Shown here piece after piece: positions 56,329 through 64,000 of a stretch of DNA of 64,000 nucleotides. Position numbers and translations under genes: made by a program. The notes beneath the pieces were generated by a model that was not told the origin of the DNA, searched no databases, and was given only the letters and a program-made list of their open reading frames with translations. Numbering within the stretch: position 1 is the first letter of the stretch; every line of letters starts with the position of its first letter. Source of the stretch: Deinococcus ficus (GTDB lineage Bacteria; Deinococcota; Deinococci; Deinococcales; Deinococcaceae); assembly GCF_003444775.1 (NCBI RefSeq), contig NZ_CP021083.1, positions 62,001-126,000 of the forward strand, given 5' to 3'.

Positions 56329-59103
56329 GTGTTCACGTCCCTGCTGCTGAACTTCTGCCTGCTCATCACCAGCACCTTCGCGATCAGCCTGACGTACCGG
56401 GCCGGCGAGGCCCGCCAGCGGGCGGTCATGATGGTGGTCCGGCTCGCGCTGACCGCAGGCGCCACGCTGCTGCTGGCGATGGCAAGCGCGGAGGTGCCGG
56501 GCGGGCTGCGCATCGACCTGCGGTACGTGCCGGTGGTGATGGTGGTGCTGCGCTACGGGCCCCTGTGGGGCGCGCTGGTCGCCGCGCCCATGCTGCTGTG
56601 GCGCCTGGTGTTCGACACGGACAGCGGCGTGGACGGCGTGGTGTGGCTGCACTTCGCGAGCGTCCTGGCCCTGAGCACCCTGGTGCGCCCGGCCGCCCGG
56701 CCGCTGCTGCAGGGCCTGCAACCGCGGCTGCTGTGGCTGACGCCCGTCCCGTTCCTGGGGGTGGGCGTGGGCGTGCTGCTCGTGCCGGAAAGCCGGGAGC
56801 TGTTCTGGGTGTCGTACCCGGTGCGGCTGCTGCTGGGCGCCCTGGGCTTGATCTCGGCCGTGTCTATCCTGCAGTCCCGGCTGCAGCTGCTGCGGCTTAC
56901 GCAGGTCCTGGCCGACCAGGCGAACACGGACGCCCTGACCAGCCTGCCCAACCGCCGGGCGTTCGACCGGGACCTGGGCGCCCTGCGCTGCGGCGAGCAT
57001 CTCGCGCTGCTGGACCTGGACCACTTCAAGGCCGTGAACGACCGGTACGGGCACGACGGCGGCGACCGCGCCCTCGCGCAGGTCGCCGGGCTGCTGCGCT
57101 CGTTCGCGCCGGGCCGCGTGCGCGCCTACCGGGTGGGCGGCGAGGAGTTCGCGGCGCTGATCGGCGGGATGGACAGCGTTCAGGCGGCCGGGGTGGTGGA
57201 GCGCCTGCGCTCGGCCCTCCCCGGCCAGCAGGGCGGGTGGCTGGCCGAGCGCGGGGAACGCATGACCGTCTCCATCGGCCTGGCGACAAGGCAGGCCGAC
57301 GAGGACGGCGCGGCCCTGTTCCGGCGGGCGGACGAGGCACTGTACCTCGCGAAGATGAACGGCCGGGACCGTGTGGTCGTGTGGGCGCCGGGACAGGGCG
57401 CGCCGGAGGGGGCGCTCCCGTCACCCGGCGCCGCGCCCCCCACGGAGACGCTCCAGCCGCGGCACTCGGCGTGGCGGGCGCTGCGCACCACCGTGACCCT
57501 GCTCGCGCAGCGCCGCGTGCTGCGCGACGAGGACTGGGCGGAGATGCTGCGCCTGGCGGTCGAGGCGGTGGACGGCGCGTGCTGCGGCACGCTGGACGTC
57601 CGCCTGCGCGGCGACCGGTTCCGGTTGGTGGCAGAAGTCGGGTACGCGCCGGACCTGGTGGGCCTGCCGCTCACGGAGGCCTCCCAGCAGCGCTGGTACG
57701 GCCGGCCGCTGGACGAGTGGCGGGCCGGCACGCCACGCCTGGTGGAGGGAGAGGCGCTGGACGCGGCCTACGCGACGTCGGACGCTCACCTCGACTCCCC
57801 GGAGGTCCGCCAGCTGAACCTCAGCGGCCGGCGCCGGGAGGTCACCGGGAACCTGTGCCTGCCGGTGGTGCTGGGCGGCGAAGTGGTCGCGCACCTGAAC
57901 CTGGACCGGCTGCAGGGCGCGCCTCCCTTCGGGCCGGAGAGCGTGGAGGTCGCGCAGCTGTTCGCGCAGCAGATCGCCGCGCTGCTGCACCTGCAGGGCC
58001 GCTGGGACGAACTGGAGCACCTCGTGTCGCTGCACGAGCGGGTCAGCGTGGTCTCCCCGCAGGAACTCGCGCCGGAACTCACGGCCGCGGCCGCCGAGCT
58101 GCTGCGGGCGCAGTGGGCGGTGCTGCTGCGCTACGACGCCGCGCAGGACGCGCTGGTGTCCGACGGGCGGGGCGTGCACGAGCCCGCCCTCGGGCCGGTG
58201 CGCCTGCCGCGCGGCGTGGGGCTGGCGTGGGCGGCGCTGCAGGCAGGGGAAGTGATCCGCCTCACCGACCTGAGCGCCGAGCCGAGGCTGTACTTCCGCG
58301 AGCAGCTGCGGGCCGGGGCGATGATGGTCGTGCCGCTGCGGGCCGCCGGCGGGGAGCCGCTGGGCGCCCTGATCCTGACCCGGCAGGCCGAGCGGGCCTT
58401 CTCGGAGGCGGACGCCCACCTGGCCCTGCTGCTGGGCAGTCTCGCGGCGCGGCTGCTGGAACGCGACCATCACCTCGTCGGCCTGCAGGCGACGCTGGAC
58501 GCCGCGCTGGAAACGCTGGGCGTGGCGGTGGAACTCCGGGACTTCGAGACGCAGGACCACACGCGCCGGGTCACGGCGCTGGCCGTGACCTTCGCCGCGG
58601 CGCTGGGGCTGCCGCCCGAAGCGGTGCGGGGCCTGCGGCAGGGCGCGGCGCTGCACGACATCGGCAAACTGGCCGTGCCGGACGCGGTGCTGCTCAAGCC
58701 GGGCGCGCTTGACTCCGCGGAGCGGGCCCTGATCGAGACGCACGCCGAGCGCGGCGCGGCCCTGTCCGCGCGGATTCCGTTCCTGCACCCGGACGCCCGG
58801 GGCGTGATCCGCTCACACCACGAGCGCTGGGACGGCGGCGGGTACCCGGACCGCCTGAGCGGCGAGCGCATTCCCCTGGCGGCGCGGCTGTTCGCGCTGT
58901 GCGACGTGTACGACGCGCTGGTCAGCGACCGGCCTTACCGCGCGGCCCTCAGTCCGGAGGAAGCCCTGCAGATCCTCGCCCGGGGCCGCGGGACGCAGTT
59001 CGACCCGGAGCTCACCGACCGCTTCCTCGCCCTGCACGCCCGGGGGGCCTTTGCGCACGTGGCGCCGGAGCGCGTGAACGAGGACCGCCCCACGCCGGCC
59101 TGA
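56329..59103 (+). CDS. 5TM-GGDEF-GAF-GAF-HD-GYP protein
   Basis: 924 residues. Membrane sensor of 5TM LytS type (1-190; LRIDLRYVPVVMVVLRYGPL), GGDEF domain (about 200-350) with intact GGEEF (RVGGEEFAALI), a GAF domain (about 375-560) with QRWYGRPLDEW and AHLNLDRLQG, a second GAF domain (about 570-715), and an HD-GYP domain (about 725-905). The HD-GYP part has HDIGK, SHHERWDGGGYPDRL and LCDVYDALVSDRPYR, so its metal site and GYP motif are kept. One chain can therefore make c-di-GMP and degrade it. The start is GTG 56329 with GAGG upstream. Ends 15 nt from the converging MarR gene. Confidence 0.9.
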   Translation: MFTSLLLNFCLLITSTFAISLTYRAGEARQRAVMMVVRLALTAGATLLLAMASAEVPGGLRIDLRYVPVVMVVLRYGPLWGALVAAPMLLWRLVFDTDSGVDGVVWLHFASVLALSTLVRPAARPLLQGLQPRLLWLTPVPFLGVGVGVLLVPESRELFWVSYPVRLLLGALGLISAVSILQSRLQLLRLTQVLADQANTDALTSLPNRRAFDRDLGALRCGEHLALLDLDHFKAVNDRYGHDGGDRALAQVAGLLRSFAPGRVRAYRVGGEEFAALIGGMDSVQAAGVVERLRSALPGQQGGWLAERGERMTVSIGLATRQADEDGAALFRRADEALYLAKMNGRDRVVVWAPGQGAPEGALPSPGAAPPTETLQPRHSAWRALRTTVTLLAQRRVLRDEDWAEMLRLAVEAVDGACCGTLDVRLRGDRFRLVAEVGYAPDLVGLPLTEASQQRWYGRPLDEWRAGTPRLVEGEALDAAYATSDAHLDSPEVRQLNLSGRRREVTGNLCLPVVLGGEVVAHLNLDRLQGAPPFGPESVEVAQLFAQQIAALLHLQGRWDELEHLVSLHERVSVVSPQELAPELTAAAAELLRAQWAVLLRYDAAQDALVSDGRGVHEPALGPVRLPRGVGLAWAALQAGEVIRLTDLSAEPRLYFREQLRAGAMMVVPLRAAGGEPLGALILTRQAERAFSEADAHLALLLGSLAARLLERDHHLVGLQATLDAALETLGVAVELRDFETQDHTRRVTALAVTFAAALGLPPEAVRGLRQGAALHDIGKLAVPDAVLLKPGALDSAERALIETHAERGAALSARIPFLHPDARGVIRSHHERWDGGGYPDRLSGERIPLAARLFALCDVYDALVSDRPYRAALSPEEALQILARGRGTQFDPELTDRFLALHARGAFAHVAPERVNEDRPTPA

Positions 59104-59118
59104 AGCGCCGGCTGGAGG

Positions 59119-59544
59119 TCAGGCCAGGGCCGCCAGGGCGGCCGTCAGGACCTGCACCTGGCCGGCGGGCAGCCGGCCGACGAGGTCCTCGCTGATCTGG
59201 GCGGCCGAGGGTCGCGCGTCCGCGAGGCGTTCCCGGCCGGCGTCCGTCAGCACGACGTAGCTCACCCGGGCGTCGCGCGGGTCAGGCAGGCGGTCCACCA
59301 GGCGGGTCTTCTCCAGAGGAAGGAGCAGCCGGGTGACGGCGGAGGCGGTCAGGCCGAGGTGCGCGGCGAGGTCGCCGCGGCGGAGTTTACCCTGCGGCGC
59401 CTGGTCGGTGACGTGCAGGATCGTGAAGTCGTTGAGGCTCAGGCCGTGCAGGGCACTCAGGCGGTGGTCAATCTGGCGGATCACCACGGCCGTCGTGCGG
59501 TTCAGGTTCAGGCACAGGGCCAGGGCGCCTCCCGACTCAGGCAT
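59119..59544 (-). CDS. MarR-family transcriptional regulator
   Basis: 141 residues. The winged helix covers about residues 45-115: GLSLNDFTILHVTDQAPQGK, then LAAHLGLTASAVTRLLLPLE (recognition helix), then the wing LPDPRDARVSYVVLTDAGRE. N- and C-terminal helices form the dimer. Its ATG overlaps the stop of the P-loop gene upstream by 8 nt, so both are made together. It probably represses its own operon through the repeats at 60067-60102. Confidence 0.9.
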   Translation of the reverse strand: MPESGGALALCLNLNRTTAVVIRQIDHRLSALHGLSLNDFTILHVTDQAPQGKLRRGDLAAHLGLTASAVTRLLLPLEKTRLVDRLPDPRDARVSYVVLTDAGRERLADARPSAAQISEDLVGRLPAGQVQVLTAALAALA

Positions 59545-60043
59545 GGGCGGCTCCGTGCGCCTCGGCGCGTTCCGCCGGGCTGGGCGGCTCGTACTGCGTT
59601 TCCATGAAGTCGAACAGGGCGGGGGGCACGACGAGGGAGAAGGTCTCGCCGCGGTCCTCGTTGCGGCGCAGCACGCGGGCGCGGCGTTCGCCCACGGGCG
59701 CGTCCACGAAGTGGAAGGTGGGGTGGGCGCCGCAGGCCTCGGCGCGCTGCCGGGCGGCGCGGCGGTCCTCGGCGCGCATGAAGCCCAGGTCCAGGATGAC
59801 GGGCGTGCCCTGCTGAAGAAGGTCCCGGGTGAGGGACCAGATCTGTTCGTGGCAGCGGCCGACGCGCTGGAGCACCCAGGCGAGGTCCGGAGTTTCAGGA
59901 AGGTCGGGGCCGTACAGGGTGACCATCCACTCGTCGATGGAGAAGCGGACGCCGCCGGTGCGGGCGGCGAGCGCGCGGGCGTGGGTGGTTTTTCCGGCGC
60001 CCTGGGGGCCGTAGATGAGGTGGACGGAACAGGATGTGGACAT
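59537..60043 (-). CDS. P-loop kinase/ATPase (AAA_33-like)
   Basis: 168 residues. Walker A is YGPQGAGKTTHARALA at residues 11-26, then RFSIDEWMVTLYG and PVILDLGFMRAEDR. The layout is that of small P-loop kinases (AAA_33, related to zeta-toxin and chloramphenicol-phosphotransferase folds). An Arg-rich lid region (ERRARVLRRNEDRGET) follows. The substrate is unknown. AAGGAGG precedes its ATG on the minus strand. First gene of the operon with MarR. Confidence 0.8.
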   Translation of the reverse strand: MSTSCSVHLIYGPQGAGKTTHARALAARTGGVRFSIDEWMVTLYGPDLPETPDLAWVLQRVGRCHEQIWSLTRDLLQQGTPVILDLGFMRAEDRRAARQRAEACGAHPTFHFVDAPVGERRARVLRRNEDRGETFSLVVPPALFDFMETQYEPPSPAERAEAHGAAHA

Positions 60044-60066
60044 TGGGCCTCCTTCGGCTCTTTCAG

Positions 60067-60106
60067 AATTACTTGAAATATAGTTGATTATTCAATTACT
60101 TGTCAA
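60067..60106 (-). promoter_or_regulatory. Promoter and candidate MarR operators
   Basis: Minus-strand TTGACA (60106-60101), 18-nt spacer, TATATT (60082-60077). Embedded in it are a direct repeat AATTACTTG (60067-60075 and 60094-60102, 27 nt apart) and the inverted repeat TTGA-TTAT-TCAA (60084-60095). Confidence 0.7.
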
Positions 60107-60207
60107 CCATCTTACCCGGAGAGAGGACGGGACGCCAGAAGGCGTTATCCCGCCGACAACCAGAGGGGTTCAGTCTCTAGACGCCCCCTTTGCGATACCG
60201 GCCTATT

Positions 60208-60224
60208 ATACCCAATAGGGGTAT
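60208..60224 (+). promoter_or_regulatory. CsoR/CstR-type operator 1
   Basis: ATACCCAATAGGGGTAT, an inverted repeat (ATACCC / GGGTAT) of the kind bound by CsoR-family repressors. Confidence 0.6.
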
Positions 60225-60373
60225 GCCACCTACCCGCTACTCAAAACTCGTCCCGACAGACACTCGAGCAGTACGAGGTTGTCGGGCATCGCGGAATTCA
60301 CCTACCCAGACGATGATGTGGGCGAGTTCCGCGGAACGCCACACCAATCAATACCGGGATGAACGGAGTTCGT

Positions 60374-60403
60374 TTGACAATATACCCCCCGGGGGTTTAA
60401 TCT
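60374..60403 (+). promoter_or_regulatory. Promoter with CsoR/CstR-type operator 2 in the spacer
   Basis: TTGACA (60374-60379), spacer 17-18 nt, TTAATC/TAATCT (60397-60403). The spacer contains ACCCCCCGGGGGT (60384-60396), so a bound repressor would block RNA polymerase. Leads into the persulfide operon. Confidence 0.7.
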
Positions 60404-60443
60404 CAGGATCGAAACGACGACCACGCCTTCCCCAGGAGGAACC

Positions 60444-61835
60444 ATGTTCTTCGAACGCTTCTACGACACCGACCTCGCCCAGGCGTCCTACATGATCGGC
60501 TGCCAGAAGACCGGCGAATGCCTCGTCATCGACCCCACCCGCCACCTCCAGCCCTACCTCGACCGCGCCGCCAAAGAAAACCTCCGCATCACCCACGTCA
60601 CCGAAACCCACATCCACGCCGACTTCCTCAGCGGCAGCCGCGAACTCGCCGCCCAGACCGGCGCGACCCTCTACCTCAGTGACGAGGGGAACGCCGACTG
60701 GAAGTACGGGTTCGACGCCACCAAACTCCACCACGGCGACACCGTCAAGGTCGGGAACGTCCAGGTCGAGGTGCGCCATACCCCCGGTCACACGCCGGAG
60801 AGCATTTCCTTCCTGGTCACGGATACCGCCCGGGGTGACACGCCCAGCCTGTACTTCACTGGTGACTTCGTGTTCGTCGGCGACATCGGCCGCCCCGACC
60901 TGCTCGATGAGGCCGCCGGCGGTGTGGACACCCGCTTTGACGGCGCGCGGCAGATGTTCGCCAGCCTGCGCGACCAGTTCCTGACCGTGCCGGACCACGT
61001 GCAGGTCTGGCCGGGGCACGGGTCCGGGAGTGCGTGCGGCAAGGCCCTGGGCGCCGTGCCCAGCACCACCGTCGGTTACGAACGCGCCCTGGCCTGGTGG
61101 TCGAAGTACGTGCAGAGCGGTGACGAGCACGGGTTCACGAACGAACTGCTCAGCGGCCAGCCCGACGCGCCCCTGTACTACGGCCGCATGAAACAGCAGA
61201 ACAAGGCCGGCCCAGCGCTGCTCGGCGACGTCCCGGCCCTCCAGGCGTACAGCACGGCCGAAGTGCAGCGGAAGATCAAAGGCGGCGCGATGCTGATCGA
61301 CACCCGCAAGAAGGAACTTCACCAGGCGGCGGCGCCTGTCGGCAGCGTGAACATCCCCGCGGGGAACACCTTCGAGACGTGGAGCGGCTGGCTGCTGCGC
61401 CCCGAGGACGCCGAATACATCCTGCTCACAGACAGCGCCGAACAGGCCGAGACCCTGCGTCGCCGGCTGTGGATGGTGGGCCTGGACCGCGTGACCGGCT
61501 TCATCACCAGCGCCGAGGGTCTCCCGAGCGTGCCCGCACGGCCGTTCCCGGCTTCGGAGCTGCCCCAGCACGAAGGCGCCCTGATCCTGGACGTGCGGAA
61601 CAAGACCGAGCACGCCGAAGGGGCGATTCCCGGTGCCGTGCAGCTTCACGCGGGGCGCCTGCCGTGGAGGCTGGACGACCTGCCCCGGGACCGGGAGATC
61701 GTCGTGCACTGCCAGGGCGGGGCCCGGAGTGCGGCCGCGGCCAGCTTCCTGCGCACCAAAGGCTTCCACGTCACGGAGCTCGCCGGCGGCTACGAAGCCT
61801 GGGCGAAGGCCCAGAGCGGCATTCTCACCACCTGA
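60444..61835 (+). CDS. CstB-like persulfide dioxygenase-sulfurtransferase
   Basis: 463 residues. The N-terminal metallo-beta-lactamase domain (about 1-235) carries [38 protein letters not shown] and VWPGHGSGS, the iron-binding pattern of ETHE1/persulfide dioxygenases. Two rhodanese domains follow: the first (about 260-355) has no catalytic Cys ([13 protein letters not shown]), the second (about 365-460) has it ([17 protein letters not shown]). This MBL, dead rhodanese, live rhodanese order is that of CstB, which oxidises low-molecular-weight persulfides to thiosulfate. AGGAGG precedes ATG 60444. Head of the operon under CsoR/CstR-type sites. Confidence 0.9.
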   Translation: MFFERFYDTDLAQASYMIGCQKTGECLVIDPTRHLQPYLDRAAKENLRITHVTETHIHADFLSGSRELAAQTGATLYLSDEGNADWKYGFDATKLHHGDTVKVGNVQVEVRHTPGHTPESISFLVTDTARGDTPSLYFTGDFVFVGDIGRPDLLDEAAGGVDTRFDGARQMFASLRDQFLTVPDHVQVWPGHGSGSACGKALGAVPSTTVGYERALAWWSKYVQSGDEHGFTNELLSGQPDAPLYYGRMKQQNKAGPALLGDVPALQAYSTAEVQRKIKGGAMLIDTRKKELHQAAAPVGSVNIPAGNTFETWSGWLLRPEDAEYILLTDSAEQAETLRRRLWMVGLDRVTGFITSAEGLPSVPARPFPASELPQHEGALILDVRNKTEHAEGAIPGAVQLHAGRLPWRLDDLPRDREIVVHCQGGARSAAAASFLRTKGFHVTELAGGYEAWAKAQSGILTT

Positions 61836-61894
61836 TTGACCTTTCGCCCGGGGGCGCGCGCCGGTGCCCCCGTCCTCCACCCTGAGGTGTCCTC

Positions 61895-62236
61895 ATGTTC
61901 AAGTTTCTGAAAAGCCTGCTCGGCCGTGGTCCGGCCGTCACGAACGTCACGCCCCTTGACGCGGAGGCGCTCGTGAGGCAGGGCGCCATGCTGCTGGACG
62001 TCCGCAGCGCCGCAGAGCGTCAGGCGACGAAAATCCGCGGGAGCACCCACGTGCCCCTGAACGACCTGGGGAACCAGGCGGGCACCCTGCCGCGCGACCG
62101 GGTCATCGTCTGCCAGTGCGCGAGTGGCCGCCGCAGTGCCCTCGCCGCGAAACACCTCGCGGCCGCTGGTTTCGACGTCCGCAACCTGCAAGGCGGCATT
62201 CAGGCCTGGCAGGCGGCCGGTCTGCCCACCCAGTAA
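61895..62236 (+). CDS. Rhodanese-like sulfurtransferase (113 residues)
   Basis: Single rhodanese domain with DVRSAAERQATKIRGSTHVP and the active loop CQCASGRRSALAAKHL, which holds two nearby Cys. The short N-terminus (MFKFLKSLLGRG) is amphipathic or weakly hydrophobic. GAGGTG stands before ATG 61895. Second gene of the persulfide operon, a likely carrier of sulfane sulfur to or from the CstB-like protein. Confidence 0.85.
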   Translation: MFKFLKSLLGRGPAVTNVTPLDAEALVRQGAMLLDVRSAAERQATKIRGSTHVPLNDLGNQAGTLPRDRVIVCQCASGRRSALAAKHLAAAGFDVRNLQGGIQAWQAAGLPTQ

Positions 62237-62259
62237 CCCACCCAAAGGAAGGAAACAAT

Positions 62260-62577
62260 ATGAGCTACCAGGACATCTACACCGCTGAACTTGCCGAAAC
62301 ACTCCGGGGCGGCGCCACCCTCTACGACGTGCGCGAACCTGAAGAGTACGCGCAGGGCCACATCCCCGGCGCCGTGAACCTGCCCCTCTCCGAACTCCAG
62401 GGCCGTGAAGACGAGATCCGGACCCCGGCCGTCATCGTGTGCCTGAGTGGCGGACGAAGCGCGAGTGCCGCCGGGTACCTCACCGACCAGGGCAAGGCGG
62501 ATATCATGAACCTTGTCGGAGGGACCCTGGGCTGGATCCGAGAAGGCCGCGACGTCGAGACCGGACCGGGCGCATGA
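62260..62577 (+). CDS. Rhodanese-like sulfurtransferase (105 residues)
   Basis: Single rhodanese domain: YDVREPEEYAQGHIPGAVNL and the active loop VCLSGGRSASAAGYL with one Cys. It ends [28 protein letters not shown] lies 7 nt before ATG 62260. Its stop overlaps the TauE/SafE start (ATGA). Not closely similar to the rhodanese just upstream, so the two probably have different partners. Confidence 0.88.
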   Translation: MSYQDIYTAELAETLRGGATLYDVREPEEYAQGHIPGAVNLPLSELQGREDEIRTPAVIVCLSGGRSASAAGYLTDQGKADIMNLVGGTLGWIREGRDVETGPGA

Positions 62578-63371
62578 TCCTCGCGTGGATCGGCGCGGCC
62601 CTGATCGGGCTGAGCCTGGGCCTGCTGGGGTCCGGCGGCAGCATCCTGACGGTGCCGGTGCTGGTCTACCTGGTGGGTGAGCCGGACAAGCTCGCCATCG
62701 CCGAGAGTCTCGCCATCGTGGGCGGCATCAGCCTCTTCGGCGCCGTGCCCTATGCGCTGAAGAAACAGATCGACTGGCGCAGTGTGGTCATCTTCGGGAT
62801 TCCCGGGGTGCTCGGCACGTACCTGGGGGCGGCCCTGAGCCAGTACGTGGCCGGTGTGGTGCAGCTGCTGCTGTTCGCGGTGGTGATGCTGCTCGCTGCG
62901 TTCATGATGTTCCGCCCGGCCAGGGTGAAGCCCGATGATCAGGGCCACGCTCACCGTTCCCCCCTGAAGATCGGCCTGGAGGGCCTCACGGTGGGCGTCC
63001 TGACCGGCCTGGTGGGCGTGGGTGGCGGGTTCCTGATCATTCCGGCGCTGGTCATCCTGGGCGGCCTGCCCATGAGCCTCGCGGTGGGCACCAGCCTGCT
63101 GATCATCGCCGCGAAGAGCTTCTCCGGGTTTTATAAGTACCTGCACCTGATGAGCGAGCAGGGCCTCACGATCAACTGGACCCTGATCCTGCTGTTCACC
63201 GCCATCGGCATCGCCGGGAGTGTCCTCGGGTCGAAACTCAACAGCCGCGTGTCCAACGAGGGGCTGCGCAAAGGCTTCGCGGTGTTCCTGGTTGCCATGG
63301 GCGTGTACGTGCTCGGCACGAACGTCCCCAGGGTCCTGGTCCCCACGGCCGCCGTGCAGGCCGCCCACTGA
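62574..63371 (+). CDS. TauE/SafE-family sulfite/sulfur exporter
   Basis: 265 residues with eight or so membrane helices. The family repeats are [20 protein letters not shown] in the first half and [20 protein letters not shown] in the second. Probably exports sulfite or related anions formed by persulfide oxidation. Its ATG overlaps the previous stop. Last gene of the operon; the same gene types (tauE, cstA, cstB) are grouped in the Staphylococcus aureus cst locus. Confidence 0.9.
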   Translation: MILAWIGAALIGLSLGLLGSGGSILTVPVLVYLVGEPDKLAIAESLAIVGGISLFGAVPYALKKQIDWRSVVIFGIPGVLGTYLGAALSQYVAGVVQLLLFAVVMLLAAFMMFRPARVKPDDQGHAHRSPLKIGLEGLTVGVLTGLVGVGGGFLIIPALVILGGLPMSLAVGTSLLIIAAKSFSGFYKYLHLMSEQGLTINWTLILLFTAIGIAGSVLGSKLNSRVSNEGLRKGFAVFLVAMGVYVLGTNVPRVLVPTAAVQAAH

Positions 63372-63381
63372 GCCGGGGCGC

Positions 63382-64000
63382 TCAGGGCACCGGCCGCCAG
63401 CAGGCGCGCATGTCCCGCACGTCCCGGTCGAACAGGCCGGGGCCCCGGCCGGAGAACAGCTGCTCCCAGTCGGCGGGCTCCAGGCCCTTGCGCAGGCGCG
63501 TGGCGTAGGCCTGAACGAGTGCCTGCCGGTAATGCCCGGGGTCGTAGTCCCGGCCGGTGGGCTCGGTCAGGACCGTCAGTCCCTGCCCCTCACGCACATA
63601 CAGCTGCGCGCGGTCCCCGGTGCGGAAGTCCAGGCCGGCCTGCCAGGCGGCTTCCAGGGCGGCTTCCTTGCGGGTCTGCCGCTGCTCGGCGTACGCGGCG
63701 CGGGTCTTGCCGAGGCGGACGCGGGTGGCGACGTCGGCGTTCGTGAACTGCCGGGCGGACAGGGCGGCGCAGGTGTCCTCGAAGGCGGCCTGCACGCCGG
63801 GAACGTCATCCCGCAACAGGGCCTTGAGGGCGCGGTCCAGGAAGGCGGCGCCGTAGCCCTCGGCGCGCACGGACGTGAAGGCCGCGCCGCACAGGTCGAG
63901 GGGGCCGTCATAGCGCAGCAGGGCGTAGTTCTTGATCTCGTGGCTGAGCATCGCCTCGGCCCGGCCGTCGAAATCCAGGGTGAGGCCCTCCGGCAGCGTG
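63382..64000 (-). CDS. Probable family-B DNA polymerase, C-terminal part (runs off the window)
   Basis: The frame is open to the right end; residues before the Met at 63951 read LTLDFDGRAEA, so that Met is internal. The visible 205 residues start near MLSHEIKNYALLRYDG and GAAFTSVRAEGYGAAFL. They continue with VRLGKTRAAYAEQ, GDRAQLYVREGQG and YDPGHYRQALVQAYATRL, the order of the thumb region of B-type polymerases (K-x-Y-A motif, GD-R-Y strand, DP-x-Y-Y). The catalytic motifs would lie outside the window, so activity cannot be judged. Assignment by pattern only. Convergent with the TauE gene, 10 nt apart. Confidence 0.6.
   Translation of the reverse strand, partial: TLPEGLTLDFDGRAEAMLSHEIKNYALLRYDGPLDLCGAAFTSVRAEGYGAAFLDRALKALLRDDVPGVQAAFEDTCAALSARQFTNADVATRVRLGKTRAAYAEQRQTRKEAALEAAWQAGLDFRTGDRAQLYVREGQGLTVLTEPTGRDYDPGHYRQALVQAYATRLRKGLEPADWEQLFSGRGPGLFDRDVRDMRACWRPVP

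Larger units (their letters stand above)
60107..60443. other. Intergenic region between the MarR and persulfide operons
   Basis: Contains the two CsoR/CstR-type sites described separately. The stretch 60218-60357 is open in one plus frame and ends TYPDDDVGEFRGTPHQSIPG, but has no start and no recognised family. An inverted repeat CGCGGAA / TTCCGCG lies within it. It may be a gene remnant; not called. Confidence 0.4.

Noticed and set aside
60218..60357. Open plus frame ending TYPDDDVGEFRGTPHQSIPG
   Set aside because: It has protein-like composition but lacks a start codon and any family resemblance, and overlaps the operator region. Possible remnant, not annotated as a gene.

Overview
The window is about 64 kb of GC-rich, densely coding bacterial DNA. 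It is most consistent with a Deinococcus chromosome or large replicon. This is an inference from the gene set (KatG, a YciE/YciF-type ferritin-like protein, many GGDEF proteins with a shared GAF sensor, a short cysteine-poor L28, a galactofuranose gene) and from several start codons lying 6-7 nt after a -10 box, a leaderless arrangement common in Deinococcus. No species is claimed. No rRNA operon, intact tRNA, insertion sequence or CRISPR array was seen.

Layout. 1-2.2 kb: end of a glycosyltransferase and glf (galactofuranose surface sugars). 2.4-4.8 kb: ferritin-like stress protein, small membrane protein, FRG-domain protein, and a decayed membrane-protein gene. 4.9-9.8 kb: GAF-GGDEF cyclase, two CPBP membrane proteases with an ArsR-like regulator, and a universal stress protein. 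9.8-11.3 kb: tyrosine recombinase facing a tRNA-Gly-like remnant with a terminator. 11.4-15.1 kb: two c-di-GMP proteins. 15.3-18.7 kb: a three-gene unit (HGDV protein, DUF6745-like repeat protein, VWA protein) behind a strong promoter. 18.8-21.7 kb: DUF350, YgiB/YjfM-like lipoprotein, YgiC/YjfC-like ATP-grasp protein and a potassium channel. 22.1-25.1 kb: wrbA and a membrane GGDEF-EAL protein. 25.2-31.2 kb: an AT-rich border, a small Gly-Gly-ending protein and a 1635-residue DUF4132 protein. 31.3-32.7 kb: L28 and a COG0523 GTPase under a Zur-like box. 32.7-40.9 kb: two sister GAF-GGDEF cyclases, a BTAD-type regulator and a subtilisin. 41.0-47.4 kb: three c-di-GMP proteins in a row. 47.6-52.1 kb: SDR oxidoreductase, phosphoribosyltransferase, katG and a tiny secreted heptad-repeat protein. 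52.3-59.1 kb: three more c-di-GMP proteins, the last joining cyclase and HD-GYP domains. 59.1-63.4 kb: MarR/P-loop pair and a CstB-like persulfide detoxification operon. 63.4 kb to the end: C-terminal part of a probable family-B DNA polymerase.

Two themes dominate. The first is second-messenger signalling: twelve GGDEF proteins, five with EAL and one with HD-GYP, each with a different sensor (GAF, TPR, 5TM, MASE1, other membrane domains). The second is stress and metal/sulfur homeostasis (KatG, WrbA, ferritin-like, UspA, Zur-like operon, CsoR/CstR-type sulfide operon).

The most original observation is the pair at 25.8-31.1 kb. A 134-residue protein with the segment order of a MoaD/ubiquitin-type beta-grasp fold ends exactly in Gly-Gly and lies 2 nt before the giant DUF4132 gene. 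The pair is surrounded by copies of an AT-rich 12-bp motif that stand out in this GC-rich DNA.
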